Shown piece by piece: positions 25,681 through 35,422 of a DNA stretch of 64,000 bases (positions are counted from its first letter, which is position 1; each line of letters starts with the position of its first letter). The DNA is taken from the NCBI RefSeq assembly GCF_900103695.1, contig NZ_FNHF01000003.1, forward strand, positions 558,001 to 622,000, in the 5' to 3' direction. The notes below the pieces were generated by a model, which was given only the letters and a program-made list of their open reading frames with translations, was not told the DNA's origin and did no database searches. Source of the DNA: Sediminibacillus halophilus (lineage in GTDB: Bacteria; Bacillota; Bacilli; Bacillales; Amphibacillaceae). The translations under genes and the position numbers were made by a program.

Positions 25681-25709
25681 TCGACAAAAAATAATGCATA
25701 ATAGACAAT
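25681..25709 (+). promoter_or_regulatory. Possible sigma-A promoter for the glucosaminidase gene
   Basis: TCGACA, 17 bases, GACAAT. The start codon is 337 bases downstream, implying a long leader; 25710-26030 holds no gene or clear hairpin that I can support. Confidence 0.35.
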
Positions 25710-26045
25710 GTATGACAAATTTACTGCTTTGTAACAGATGAAGGGGGGATAGGAGTAGATTGTTGGTAGTCCTTAGCTTATGGTGTTATCCACAGTTTTC
25801 CTTCTTTTCTCAGTTAGCGGCTGAATCAGATTGAAAATCAATGGTTAACAAAGATTCGTATCATCTCCGAATGCGAGCGGTGCGAAAGATAATAGAAAGA
25901 GAGATTATTGCTCTATTTAGTAACTACCACAAAACAAAGTTATATAAACCTCCAACTTAGTTTCAAGTTAAAAGCTTGATTTTATAGAATCGGTAATGCT
26001 TTGCTGGATAGTTGCTGTAGAGCAAGCAACAAACGGAGGTTATAT

Positions 26046-29000
26046 ATGAGAAAGTTAGCTCTATTGCTGATCGTTTTATTAGTTTTTAATGTCACTGCGC
26101 CCTATCAGGCATTAGCTGTTGAAGGTGATGAATCGGAACAAATTGAAGTTCCTGAGGGAACACAAAATTCTGACTCTACAGAACAATTAGACGAAGAAGT
26201 AACTTCAACAGAAGAATCAGTTGATTCGGTTAGTGAGGGTACTGATTCCTCTGAAACAGGTGGATCGGTTAATAAAGATACTGCTTCTACTGAAGAAACC
26301 GATAAAACGGATGATACATTAGACAAAGAGAATATTGAGGATGCCGAGAACAGTAGTACTGATCAAAACACTTCCGAGGAGGTTGATCAGGAAGATGAAA
26401 AAGTAGAGGAAAAAGCAGTAGATTCGGAAAAAAGTGCTGAAGAGGAAAAACAAACTGAAACAAATCAGCCAAACGATGACTCAGAAACAGAGGGTACTAC
26501 TGAAGACGAAGAATCAACTTCTGACTCTACTGAAGAAAAGGCTGAAATCCAATCATTTAAAATGACTGAGATAGAGATTCCTGTTGAAAGTTCTACAAGC
26601 AGGTTAGGACACCTTCATGGGGATGCGGTGATCTATTCTGATTTAGAAGACTTATCGGCCTCTGTTCCTGTTGCTGATACGTACACAAATGCTGTCTACT
26701 ATATTAAGAAACAAGCAAAGTTAAGTGGACAAACTTATTATCTAATTAGCAAAAAACCAAGTAGTTCAGAAGGCGTGGTAGGTTGGGTGAAAGCCAGTGA
26801 TATGCAGACTTTCAGCCATAAAACTGTTGACCACCAATCCAAAACCTTTTACATCAAAGGTACTGGTAGTGCTTATAGCAAAGCATGGGGGGGATCAAAG
26901 GATTTAGTTTTTGGCGAGCTTACTGACTACCGGAATGCAGAATTCAAAGTGAATCTTACAGAAACTGTAGGAGATAACGTTTGGTACAGAGGTACGTTAG
27001 ATGGTAAGACGGTATGGTTGCATTCTTCCTATGTATCTACAACGCAAGCAGCTGATGAAAGTGCTACAAGCAGGTTGGGACATTTAAGAGGAGACGCTAT
27101 CATTTACTATGACTTGAACGATTTGTCTTCTTCAAAGCCTGCAGCGGATACCTATACGAATGCCGTGTATTACATTAAAAAACAGGCTATATTGAGTGGA
27201 CAAAAATACTACTTGATTAGTAAAGAGCCAAGCAGTGTAGACGGAGTTGTAGGTTGGGTAGAAGCACAAGATATGGTTACGAACAGCCACAAAACAGCTG
27301 ATCATGATGCTAAAACCTTCTATATTAAAGGAACCGGAAGTGCCTACAGTAAGGCATGGGGTGGCTCTAAAGATTTAATTTATGAAAATATGACTGGTTA
27401 TAAAAATCAGGAATTCAAAGTCAACCTTACCGAAACAGTAGGAGAAAACGTATGGTACCGCGGAGAGTTAAACGGCAAAACAATTTGGTTGCACTCTTCT
27501 TTTGTTACTAATGTAAAGGAAAGTACCACTAGCAGACTAGGTCATCTGCGGGAAGACTCCGTTATTTTCGATGATTTAGGAGATTTGTCTTCTTATAAAC
27601 CTGCAGCAGATACGTACACAAACGCTGTCTATTATATTAAGAAGCAAGCAGAACTAGGTGGTACAACGTATTACCTGATAAGCAGAAAACCGAGCAGCAC
27701 GGAAGGCGTAGTTGGTTGGACAAAAGCAAAAGATATGGTTACGTACAGTCATAAAACAGCTGATCATAATGCGAAAACCTTTTACATTAAAGGAACCGGG
27801 AGTGCCTATAGCAAGGTATGGGGTGGTTCTAAAGACTTGGTATATGAAAAGATGTCCGATTTTAGGAATCTAGAATTCAAAGTCAATCTCACTGAAAAAG
27901 TCGGAGAAAATGTTTGGTACCGTGGAAAATTAAATGGAAAGACGGTTTGGCTTCATTCCTCATATGTATCTATCGCAAAAGAAACAACAACAAGTCGACT
28001 TGGTCACCTACGAGGAGATGCCGTCATTTTTGATGACTTGAATGATTTGACGTCTTCTAAACCAGCAGCAGACACATATACCAATACTGTTTACTACATT
28101 AAGAAACAGGCAGAATTGGCTGGAGAAAAGTATTATCTTATAAGTAAAGAACCCAGCAGTGTCAATGGAGTTGTAGGTTGGGTCAAAACCAGTGATATGG
28201 TTACCTATAGCCATAAAACTGCAGATCATGAATCAAAAACTTTCTACATTAAAGGAACCGGAAGTGCCTATAGCAAGCCATGGGGTGGTTTCAAAGACCT
28301 GGTTTATAAAGACCTCTCTTCTTATAGTGACGAGTCCTTCAAAGTGAACCTCACGGAGAAAGTAGGCAATAACGTCTGGTATAGAGGCACGTTAAAAGGT
28401 AAAACAATTTGGCTGCATTCTTCCTACGTGTTGAATACACCAGCAAGGCAGTACACCCGCTACGATATATCTCTTGCGGAAGCTATAGTGATGCAGATGA
28501 AGGTTAACCCGCAAACAGACAGGGAATATGACAGCTATGTTTCTAAAACCTATATCAAGGATGGAAGAGTCACTGCAGATACACTGAATGTACGTGGCGG
28601 CCCTAGTACAGACTACTGGGTTATTGGGCAGCTGAACGAAGGAGATAAGGTAACGGTTGTAAATGAAAAGAATGGTTGGTATCAAATACGGTATACAGAA
28701 TCTCGACAATGGGTGAACGCAAGTCCCGAAGATACACTAGAATATCTGGATCCCAACAACTATATTAATGATCCAAAACAACAGTTCCAGTTCTTGGATT
28801 TATCTAAATCAAACGTTGCAACTGCATCTGTTCTGAATAACTATTTAAGAGGCAAAGGTATTTTAGACGGAAAGGGTGCTACGTTCCTTCAGGCTGGAAA
28901 CGAAAATGGAATCAGTGAGGTGTACCTGGTTTCTCATGCTTTACTCGAAACAGGAAATGGTACAGCAGACTTAGCAGTTGGTGTACCTGTTGATAAGAAT

Positions 29001-29384
29001 GGGAACGTGACTTTCGTCAATGGCAAACCAGCTAAAACATCAGCTACAGTAACAACCGTATATAATATGTACGGAATCCATGCATTTGATAGCTGTCCGT
29101 TGACTTGTGGGGCTAAAAAGGCTTTCAATGAAGGTTGGAATACTCCTGAGAAAGCCATCATCGGTGGTGCAAACTTTATAAAAGATGATTACATCTCCAG
29201 TGGTAAGAATACAATCTATAAGATGAGATGGAATCCACTGAGTATGGAGAAATACGGGTATGCTAGTGGCCAATATGCTACTGATATTGGTTGGGCATCC
29301 AAACAGATTTATTCCATGTACAATCTCTATCAACAGCTTGATTCCTATGTATTGTACTTGGATATTCCGAAATACCGGGAATGA
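26046..29384 (+). CDS. Exported GW-repeat N-acetylglucosaminidase (autolysin)
   Basis: 1112 residues from the ATG at 26046 (CGGAGGT upstream). A signal peptide (to about residue 27) is followed by a Ser/Thr/Glu/Asp-rich stretch (~30-180) and four ~155-residue GW-type repeats starting near residues 185, 342, 496 and 650, each with TSRLGHL, YTNAVYYIKKQA, VGWVKA and VWYRG..GKTVWLHSSYV. Then come an SH3 domain (~840-900, LNVRGGPSTDYWVIGQL) and a C-terminal glucosaminidase domain (~915-1112) with likely catalytic Glu968 in SHALLETGNG. GW modules bind teichoic acids, so the enzyme is probably retained on the wall. The four repeats are also near-identical at DNA level, a risk for recombination. Confidence 0.92.
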   Translation: MRKLALLLIVLLVFNVTAPYQALAVEGDESEQIEVPEGTQNSDSTEQLDEEVTSTEESVDSVSEGTDSSETGGSVNKDTASTEETDKTDDTLDKENIEDAENSSTDQNTSEEVDQEDEKVEEKAVDSEKSAEEEKQTETNQPNDDSETEGTTEDEESTSDSTEEKAEIQSFKMTEIEIPVESSTSRLGHLHGDAVIYSDLEDLSASVPVADTYTNAVYYIKKQAKLSGQTYYLISKKPSSSEGVVGWVKASDMQTFSHKTVDHQSKTFYIKGTGSAYSKAWGGSKDLVFGELTDYRNAEFKVNLTETVGDNVWYRGTLDGKTVWLHSSYVSTTQAADESATSRLGHLRGDAIIYYDLNDLSSSKPAADTYTNAVYYIKKQAILSGQKYYLISKEPSSVDGVVGWVEAQDMVTNSHKTADHDAKTFYIKGTGSAYSKAWGGSKDLIYENMTGYKNQEFKVNLTETVGENVWYRGELNGKTIWLHSSFVTNVKESTTSRLGHLREDSVIFDDLGDLSSYKPAADTYTNAVYYIKKQAELGGTTYYLISRKPSSTEGVVGWTKAKDMVTYSHKTADHNAKTFYIKGTGSAYSKVWGGSKDLVYEKMSDFRNLEFKVNLTEKVGENVWYRGKLNGKTVWLHSSYVSIAKETTTSRLGHLRGDAVIFDDLNDLTSSKPAADTYTNTVYYIKKQAELAGEKYYLISKEPSSVNGVVGWVKTSDMVTYSHKTADHESKTFYIKGTGSAYSKPWGGFKDLVYKDLSSYSDESFKVNLTEKVGNNVWYRGTLKGKTIWLHSSYVLNTPARQYTRYDISLAEAIVMQMKVNPQTDREYDSYVSKTYIKDGRVTADTLNVRGGPSTDYWVIGQLNEGDKVTVVNEKNGWYQIRYTESRQWVNASPEDTLEYLDPNNYINDPKQQFQFLDLSKSNVATASVLNNYLRGKGILDGKGATFLQAGNENGISEVYLVSHALLETGNGTADLAVGVPVDKNGNVTFVNGKPAKTSATVTTVYNMYGIHAFDSCPLTCGAKKAFNEGWNTPEKAIIGGANFIKDDYISSGKNTIYKMRWNPLSMEKYGYASGQYATDIGWASKQIYSMYNLYQQLDSYVLYLDIPKYRE
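26598..28440 (+). repeat. Four tandem coding repeats of ~465 bp (GW modules)
   Basis: Homologous positions (the Ser codon of TSRLGHL) fall at 26598, 27069, 27531 and 27993, giving periods of 471, 462 and 462 bp. All are in frame. Related repeats occur in the next gene at 30674, 31133 and 31604. Confidence 0.85.
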
Positions 29385-29392
29385 TTAACCCT

Positions 29393-29426
29393 AACACACT
29401 ACTCTTTTGGGTAGTGTGTTTTTCTT
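29393..29426 (+). terminator. Terminator after the glucosaminidase gene
   Basis: ACACACTAC pairs with GTAGTGTGT and is followed by TTTTTC. Confidence 0.88.
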
Positions 29427-29448
29427 TAAATGTTATTAATAAATTTTC

Positions 29449-29475
29449 TAAACTTTAGCAGAAAGTATCCGATAT
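29449..29475 (+). promoter_or_regulatory. Sigma-D promoter of the amidase gene
   Basis: TAAA (29449-29452), 15 bases, TCCGATAT (29468-29475): the sigma-D consensus is TAAA-N14-16-GCCGATAT, so there is one mismatch. Sigma-D drives motility genes and autolysins (lytC, lytD, lytF) in B. subtilis. The ATG is 37 bases downstream. Confidence 0.7.
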
Positions 29476-29512
29476 AAAGAAAAGTAGAATTTACAAATTA
29501 TAGGGGGATTAT

Positions 29513-32053
29513 ATGAGGGAATTAGTCATCTTAGTGTTAGCGGTATTGGTCTATTCAGCTGTTTTTCCTACATATTTGTTAGCAGAAGACAATACAAAAG
29601 AAGATATAGTAGAAGGTTATTCAGATACAGATGATGAAGAGAATAAGATTGATGGAGAAAACAACAAGAAGGTCGATGAAAGTATTTCCGAAAAAACATC
29701 TGAAAATCAAGTAGTGGGAGAAGATGAAACAAAGATAGGAACTAGTAAAACAGAAAAAAAAGAAGAAGTTCCTAATGATTCTGCTACAGACACAGAATCA
29801 GATGAGATAGCAGAGAATGGAAAAGAAAACGAGCAAAACAGCGAAGTTGTAGATTCTAACGAAGAAGTTGCACAGGAAAAAAAGAAGTCGACAGAGGAAA
29901 TAAAAGAAGAAGGGGATTCTGTTGAATATAATCAGTATGGCATTAAGGAAGGAACGGAAGTTTACGGTATAGATATCAGTAAATTCACAGAAGAAGAACT
30001 GCAATATGTTCCTAAAGGCTGGAGAGACGGAGTTGTGGAAAGTGAACATCCACATGAGAGCCAGCAAAGAATGTTTAGCATTAGCAGTGTCTATCCAGAT
30101 GTGAACAATTATATCAGTAATATTCCGGTAGCAGAGACAGAATATCAATATAAGGATTTTTTTGAAAAGTTCAATTACCGTCATGGATTCGGCAAGGTCG
30201 AAGGAGTAGTCGCCCATGAGACTGCTAACGATGGTTCTTCCATTACACAGGAAATTTCCTACATGTCTAAAAACCATGAAAATGCCTTTGTCCATGCGTT
30301 TGTTGATCATGAAAGAATTATCGAAATTCATCCGTTGGATTTAGGTGCTTGGGGAGCAGGTCCATATGCAAATCAAAGATTTGTCCATGTAGAATTGGTA
30401 AGGGTAAATAACTTTGATCAATTTGCCAAATCTATCAACAATTATGCAAATTATATAGCATCCATTCTATATAATTATAGCTTGGGGGTAGATAGTGCAG
30501 AGAGTGATGGCAAAGGTACATTATGGTCTCATAGGGCAGTAAGCAACTACCTAGGTGGAACAACACATGTTGACCCCCATGGCTATTTTGCGAGATATGG
30601 ATATAGTTGGGGCCAATTTGTGAGTCTTGTGAAATCTAGATATGATAACTTGGATCGAGCAAAGTCCAATACAAGTAGACTAGGTCATCTACATGAAGAT
30701 GCAAGAATATTTAAATATCCAGGAGTAAGTTCCTCAGCTTATTCAGCTCAAAAATATACGGATGCTGTTTACTATATTAAGTCGAAGACGAAGGCAAAGG
30801 GTGGAACGTATTATTTAATCAGCCGTGAACCAAGTAGCAAAAAAGGGGTTATAGGTTGGGTCAAGGCCAAAGATATGGATTCCTATACCCACAAAGGAGC
30901 TGATAAAAAGAAAAAGACATTCTATCTAAGAGGTGCTGGTAAAGCTTATAGTAAAGCGTGGGGTGGTTCAAAGGATATTATCTACTCAGACCTTTCAAAA
31001 TATAAAGGGTTGGAAGTGAAAGTTAATCTTACAGAAAAAGTAGGGAACAATTACTGGTATCGTGGTATATTAAATGGGAAAACGGTGTGGATTCATACGA
31101 GCTATTTAACCACGAGGGAAGAAAATAAAACAAGTAGAATTGGACATCTTCATGGAAATGCAATCATATTTGAAGATATAGGGAATTATTCCACTGCTTT
31201 CAATGCAGCAGATAAATATACGAATGCTGTCTACTATATTAAAAAACAAGCAAAAGTAAATGAGCAAGTCTATTATTTGATAAGTAAAAAACCAAGTAGT
31301 AGTAGTGGAACAGTCGGTTGGGTAAAGTCACAGCAAATGGACACGTATGCGCATACTGGAGTAGATGCCGATTTGAAAACAATGAGGGTTAAAGGGACAG
31401 GAAGTGCATATAGTAAAGCCTGGGGTGGATCGAAAGATAATGTATTTTCGTCCTTGAAGCAATTTAAGGATAAAGAATTCCATGTCCATTTAACTGAAAA
31501 AGTAGGAGGTAATACATGGTACCGGGGCAGCCTGAACGGGAAAATTGTCTGGATCCATTCAAGTTATTTATCTTTTGTCGGAAACAAAAAAGGAGAATCA
31601 ATAAGTAAGTTGGGACATCTGCGTCACGATGCAAAGATATTTAAATATGTAGCAGATGATACTTCTGAACTTTCCAATAGCAGTGATTATACAAATGCTG
31701 TGTATTATATAAAAGAACAAATGAAAGTAAATAATCAACTTTATTACTTGATCAGCACCCAACCTAGCAGTAAAAAAGGTATTATAGGTTGGGTAAAGCC
31801 GAAAGATATGGTAACGAATCCGCATAAAGGTTTAGATAGTAAATCGAAAACGTTCTATATAAAAGGAACTGGTAGTGCTTACAGTAAGGCGTGGGGTGGA
31901 AGTAAGGACTTGGTATTTAAAAATTTATCTGAACATAAGGGCGCTGAGTTTAAAGTTAATTTAACGGAAACAGTTGGTAATAACACATGGTATAGGGGTA
32001 AGTTGGATGGAAAGACTGCCTGGTTGCATTCAAGCTACGTTGACACAAAATAA
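29513..32053 (+). CDS. Exported GW-repeat N-acetylmuramoyl-L-alanine amidase (autolysin)
   Basis: 846 residues, ATG at 29513 behind TAGGGGGA. It has a signal peptide (to about residue 25, YLLAEDN), a Glu/Asp/Lys/Ser-rich linker (~26-150), and an Amidase_2 zinc domain (~205-380) with candidate ligands His235 (VVAHETAN), His340 (LWSHRAVS) and His352/His356 (THVDPHGYF). Three GW-type repeats start near residues 388, 541 and 698. It cleaves the amide between MurNAc and the stem peptide. Together with the preceding glucosaminidase it makes up the two activities of staphylococcal Atl, here as separate genes. It has its own sigma-D-type promoter. Confidence 0.92.
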   Translation: MRELVILVLAVLVYSAVFPTYLLAEDNTKEDIVEGYSDTDDEENKIDGENNKKVDESISEKTSENQVVGEDETKIGTSKTEKKEEVPNDSATDTESDEIAENGKENEQNSEVVDSNEEVAQEKKKSTEEIKEEGDSVEYNQYGIKEGTEVYGIDISKFTEEELQYVPKGWRDGVVESEHPHESQQRMFSISSVYPDVNNYISNIPVAETEYQYKDFFEKFNYRHGFGKVEGVVAHETANDGSSITQEISYMSKNHENAFVHAFVDHERIIEIHPLDLGAWGAGPYANQRFVHVELVRVNNFDQFAKSINNYANYIASILYNYSLGVDSAESDGKGTLWSHRAVSNYLGGTTHVDPHGYFARYGYSWGQFVSLVKSRYDNLDRAKSNTSRLGHLHEDARIFKYPGVSSSAYSAQKYTDAVYYIKSKTKAKGGTYYLISREPSSKKGVIGWVKAKDMDSYTHKGADKKKKTFYLRGAGKAYSKAWGGSKDIIYSDLSKYKGLEVKVNLTEKVGNNYWYRGILNGKTVWIHTSYLTTREENKTSRIGHLHGNAIIFEDIGNYSTAFNAADKYTNAVYYIKKQAKVNEQVYYLISKKPSSSSGTVGWVKSQQMDTYAHTGVDADLKTMRVKGTGSAYSKAWGGSKDNVFSSLKQFKDKEFHVHLTEKVGGNTWYRGSLNGKIVWIHSSYLSFVGNKKGESISKLGHLRHDAKIFKYVADDTSELSNSSDYTNAVYYIKEQMKVNNQLYYLISTQPSSKKGIIGWVKPKDMVTNPHKGLDSKSKTFYIKGTGSAYSKAWGGSKDLVFKNLSEHKGAEFKVNLTETVGNNTWYRGKLDGKTAWLHSSYVDTK

Positions 32054-32131
32054 AACGATTAGCAGGTTAGGATATTTTGCAACCCCGGTAACAAATTTAA
32101 CGAGCAGAATTACAAAGAAAAATAAAAATAT

Positions 32132-32168
32132 AAAAAATACTACTCCGAAAAATGGAGTAGTATTTTTT
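32132..32168. terminator. Bidirectional terminator between amidase and tagB-like genes
   Basis: AATACTACTCC and GGAGTAGTATT form the stem, with A-rich left and T-rich right flanks, serving both convergent genes. It touches the stop codon of the minus-strand gene. Confidence 0.9.
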
Positions 32169-33348
32169 ATTGATTGAGCACTTTTGCAGGTTCCAATTGT
32201 TCATATATAAAGGTGATAAGTGATCTGCTAGAGATTCCTTTGGAATATTGGTTCCATTCATTAGCAAATTTCTTTATCTGTTCTTGATGGAAGCTTTTGT
32301 TTCGAATCACCGACAGAATTTCCTCTGTACTCTCTACAACTGGTCCTGGCATGCTTGTATGATAATCCTCCCAAAACCCTCTGTTAGTTTGGTAACTTTC
32401 TAAGTCATAACTATAAAAAATCATTGGCTTTTCCAATAAGGAATATTCAAAAGGAATCGATGAATAATCAGAAATCAATACATCCGTAATTAGCAATAAA
32501 TGATTGATATTTTCATAATTTTTCACGTCTATCACAAAATCAGGATACTTATTGTTTAATTGGGAAGAAACCGCAGGATGGAGTCGTAAAAAAAGAACGT
32601 ATTCATCACTTAATTCCTTGTGCAATTTATCTAAATCCAATTCCAAGTCTGGTGAATGTAATTGATCATCTCGGAATGTAGGAGCATATAGTAACACTTT
32701 TTTATGGTTTATTACAGGGAATTGACGAGCCAATTCCCTTCTGACTTCTGCGGTTTTTGGTTTATTAAAAAAGAAGTCAGTTCTCGGAATACCTGTCCGT
32801 AGTATATTCTCCGGCTGTAATCCAAAACTTTCTTGAAAGATAGCCGCCATTCTTTCAGAACCAACCACAACGTAATGAAAACGTTTATAAACAGCATGAA
32901 AACGATTTATAGCCCGCTTGGATCTTTGTTTGATCGAAGGATCTGTCAAACCAAACCGTTTTATAGCACCAGCAGCATGCCATAATTGTACACAAATAAC
33001 TTCTGGCTTAAAGTTCATGACAGATAAAAACCCAAAATAGTTATCTATAAAAATTACTTTAGAGGTAGCAAGATGAAAGATGGAGATCACAAAATTAATG
33101 AGATTTTTAGATTGGAAATCAATTATTTTCGCATGGCTTATATGCGTGAAATCCTTTTTACAGCCGGTGGCTTTTAAAATGATAATCTCCGTATCGGTAG
33201 TTGCTTCTAACTCTTCGGCAACATGCGATATATTATCACCAAAAGATGCTACCAAAGTTGTTTTTTCTTTCAAAGGAATAAAATTCAGTAGATGAAACGT
33301 TATCCTGAAAATGAGTAGGTAAATGGATATAATGAGTTCTCTAACCAT
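32167..33348 (-). CDS. tarB: CDP-glycerol glycerophosphotransferase (TagB/TarB-like primase)
   Basis: 393 residues of the PF04464 family, which transfers glycerol-phosphate from CDP-glycerol to the lipid-linked ManNAc-GlcNAc disaccharide. Visible motifs: LWHAAGAIKRFGL, YAPTFRDD, FLRLHPAV and DVLISDYSSIPFEYSLLEKP. A single amphipathic or membrane-associated N-terminus (LIISIYLLIFRITFHLL) is as in TagB. The start overlaps the tagD stop by 8 bases, so both are co-translated. Assignment as the primase rather than a polymerase rests on its short form and pairing with tagD. Confidence 0.85.
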   Translation of the reverse strand: MVRELIISIYLLIFRITFHLLNFIPLKEKTTLVASFGDNISHVAEELEATTDTEIIILKATGCKKDFTHISHAKIIDFQSKNLINFVISIFHLATSKVIFIDNYFGFLSVMNFKPEVICVQLWHAAGAIKRFGLTDPSIKQRSKRAINRFHAVYKRFHYVVVGSERMAAIFQESFGLQPENILRTGIPRTDFFFNKPKTAEVRRELARQFPVINHKKVLLYAPTFRDDQLHSPDLELDLDKLHKELSDEYVLFLRLHPAVSSQLNNKYPDFVIDVKNYENINHLLLITDVLISDYSSIPFEYSLLEKPMIFYSYDLESYQTNRGFWEDYHTSMPGPVVESTEEILSVIRNKSFHQEQIKKFANEWNQYSKGISSRSLITFIYEQLEPAKVLNQ

Positions 33349-33739
33349 GATTCACCCGAAACAAGTCGTTTTTTATTTGTGTGGAAGAGATTCCGGATGT
33401 ACGGGGAAGGTAGACTACTTCACAATATTCTTTAAGGTAGTCAAATTTTCCTTTCCAGTCATCTCCCATAACAAATACATCAATATTTAAACGTTGTATA
33501 TCATTAACTTTTTGTTCCCAATCATTTTCAGGAATAACATCATCCACATATCGGATAGCCTCTACGATCAATTTGCGTGTTTTATAACAGTGGTAAGCCT
33601 TTTTTTCCTTTGTATGATTAAAATCATCTGTTGACACTGCTACAGTTAAGTGATCACCTAATTGTTTAGCTCGCTTTAAAATATTTATATGACCTTCATG
33701 AATTAAATCAAAGGTGCCGTAAGTGATTATTTTTTTCAT
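33341..33739 (-). CDS. tagD: Glycerol-3-phosphate cytidylyltransferase
   Basis: Makes CDP-glycerol from CTP and sn-glycerol-3-phosphate in the cytosol. The ATG at 33739 with GAAGGAGGG upstream gives 132 residues, the standard TagD size; an upstream in-frame ATG at 33766 lacks a ribosome site. The HxGH nucleotidyl-transfer motif is in YGTFDLIHEGHINIL, and the C-terminal PRTSGISSTQIK signature is present. It supplies the CDP-glycerol used by the overlapping TagB-like gene. The pair is divergent from the acyltransferase gene. Confidence 0.95.
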   Translation of the reverse strand: MKKIITYGTFDLIHEGHINILKRAKQLGDHLTVAVSTDDFNHTKEKKAYHCYKTRKLIVEAIRYVDDVIPENDWEQKVNDIQRLNIDVFVMGDDWKGKFDYLKEYCEVVYLPRTSGISSTQIKNDLFRVNHG

Positions 33740-33983
33740 GATAAAGCCCTCCTTCAAGAGAGACATCTACTTCTTATAAATACCATAATAATTTAAATAT
33801 TAAACGTTTCAGCTCGTTATTACAAGGGGCAATACATGGCAGTAATGGAAGGTAAGAAACGACCCCCTGCATCCAGGAAGCTATTCCGAAAGTTTCTAGA
33901 TAAAAACATAAACCTCTGCTTTTACAAATAATGCCAGGGTATATAGTGTAGGGAAACCCTCGATTCAGAAGGAGTTGATATTT

Positions 33984-35069
33984 TTGGCTAGAAACTGTTC
34001 AATCGATATCTTAAAAGCGATTGCTATTATCTTGGTTGTATGCATCCATGCAGATCCCTTCGAAAATGTTCATACTGAAAGTATAAATGGTGAAAAAATC
34101 AACTTTATTCTTGATACGATTGGGAGATTTGCTGTTCCCTTCTTTTTTGCCACATCTGGCTATTTTATAGGAATGAAGACAAAAAAGAAGAATAATCCCA
34201 TTCAGTATGTAAAAAAATATATTTTAAAAATTTCAAAGATATATATGGCTTGGTTACTAATTATTGTCTTATATGATATGAGTGTCTTGGCTGTACAATC
34301 AAAAGGAATAACCTCGGATTTTTTTAGTCAATTAACAAGTTATTTTGCGCCTGCATCAATTTATAATATTTATTATGGAACTTCATTCGGGAATACCTAC
34401 CATTTATGGTTTTTGGTAGCAATGGTTTGGTCGCTGTTTTTTTTATCAATATTTATTAGAATTAAGAAAGTAAGAATACTTCTTTTTTTTAGTTTTTCAC
34501 TCAATCTGTTCGGAGTGACCGGACAATCCTATTCTGCTTTACTAAATGTTGATTATCTAACAAGAGATGCACTTTTCTTTGCTCTTTTTTACCTTACGCT
34601 GGGGTATTGGTTTTCACTGAAAAATACTGCACAACTTAAAATTCGGGCAGGAAGTATATACGGACTCCTTATTGTATTTCTTAGTCTGGAATTTATAGAG
34701 CGATATATATTGGTTTATCGATTAGAGGCACCATGGGGTGACTATTCATTATTTTCTATTCCGATTATTGCTCTGCTCCTAGTCTTAGTTGAAAAAAACA
34801 ATTTCCATTTTCAACCTTATTTAGTGAAGCTTGGACAAAATACTCTCGGAGTGTATGTGATTCATCCAATTCTAATAAGTTTTACAACACTGTTGATTGA
34901 TCGGTTAGAGTGGCAAAGCATTAGAGAGAGTTTCCTTTGGAATTTGGTTTATGTTCCCTTTTTAGTAACTGCTTCTAGCTTTATTTATATACTGATTCAA
35001 AGATATAAATTGAAAATAAACAAACCGAAAGAAACAAAGGAAAAGGAACGAGTAACGTTAAAGGTTTGA
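33984..35069 (+). CDS. Membrane O-acyltransferase (acyltransferase-3 family)
   Basis: 361 residues from TTG at 33984 (AAGGAG nine bases upstream). About ten helices; the N-terminal NCSIDILKAIAIILVVCIHA with the family's HxxxD-like histidine and the helix ending FATSGYFI are typical of OafA/WecH acyltransferases. There is no C-terminal SGNH domain, unlike OatA. Located between tagD and tarI, it may O-acylate a teichoic acid or its repeat unit (inference). Peptidoglycan or another glycan remains possible. Confidence 0.83.
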   Translation: MARNCSIDILKAIAIILVVCIHADPFENVHTESINGEKINFILDTIGRFAVPFFFATSGYFIGMKTKKKNNPIQYVKKYILKISKIYMAWLLIIVLYDMSVLAVQSKGITSDFFSQLTSYFAPASIYNIYYGTSFGNTYHLWFLVAMVWSLFFLSIFIRIKKVRILLFFSFSLNLFGVTGQSYSALLNVDYLTRDALFFALFYLTLGYWFSLKNTAQLKIRAGSIYGLLIVFLSLEFIERYILVYRLEAPWGDYSLFSIPIIALLLVLVEKNNFHFQPYLVKLGQNTLGVYVIHPILISFTTLLIDRLEWQSIRESFLWNLVYVPFLVTASSFIYILIQRYKLKINKPKETKEKERVTLKV

Positions 35070-35422
35070 TATACTAAGGGATTACACCCTAATATATTGT
35101 TTCAACTACAATGTAAAAGGTAATGAACAAAAAAGAGCTTGTCTTTTACGGATGAACCCCTTATATAATTATAAAAAGTCGTCGAAATCTATAAAACAAG
35201 TAGAGAGATAGTATTCATAGCAGCCACTTTAAGAATGAATTCGGCCGTGTACACACATTTTTGCTAGTTTGATTTATATTGATATGCAGGATGACAGTAT
35301 GTTGCACGTCTTGACTAAAACGTGTATATTTAATGTGAAATTTATATTTTTCATGTAAATAAAATTGACAACATATACATTGATTCGACAAAAAATAAAA
35401 CAAAGGTAAAGGAGATTTTAAT

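Noticed and set aside
29798-30331. 177-codon minus-strand frame
   Set aside because: It is the complement of the acidic linker of the amidase gene; Glu/Asp-rich DNA gives long Phe/Leu-rich antisense frames.
35070-35422. Gene on the minus strand (frame of 62 codons at 35215-35403)
   Set aside because: No ribosome site, Cys/His/Phe-rich odd composition, A+T-rich DNA; it overlaps the likely tarI promoter region.
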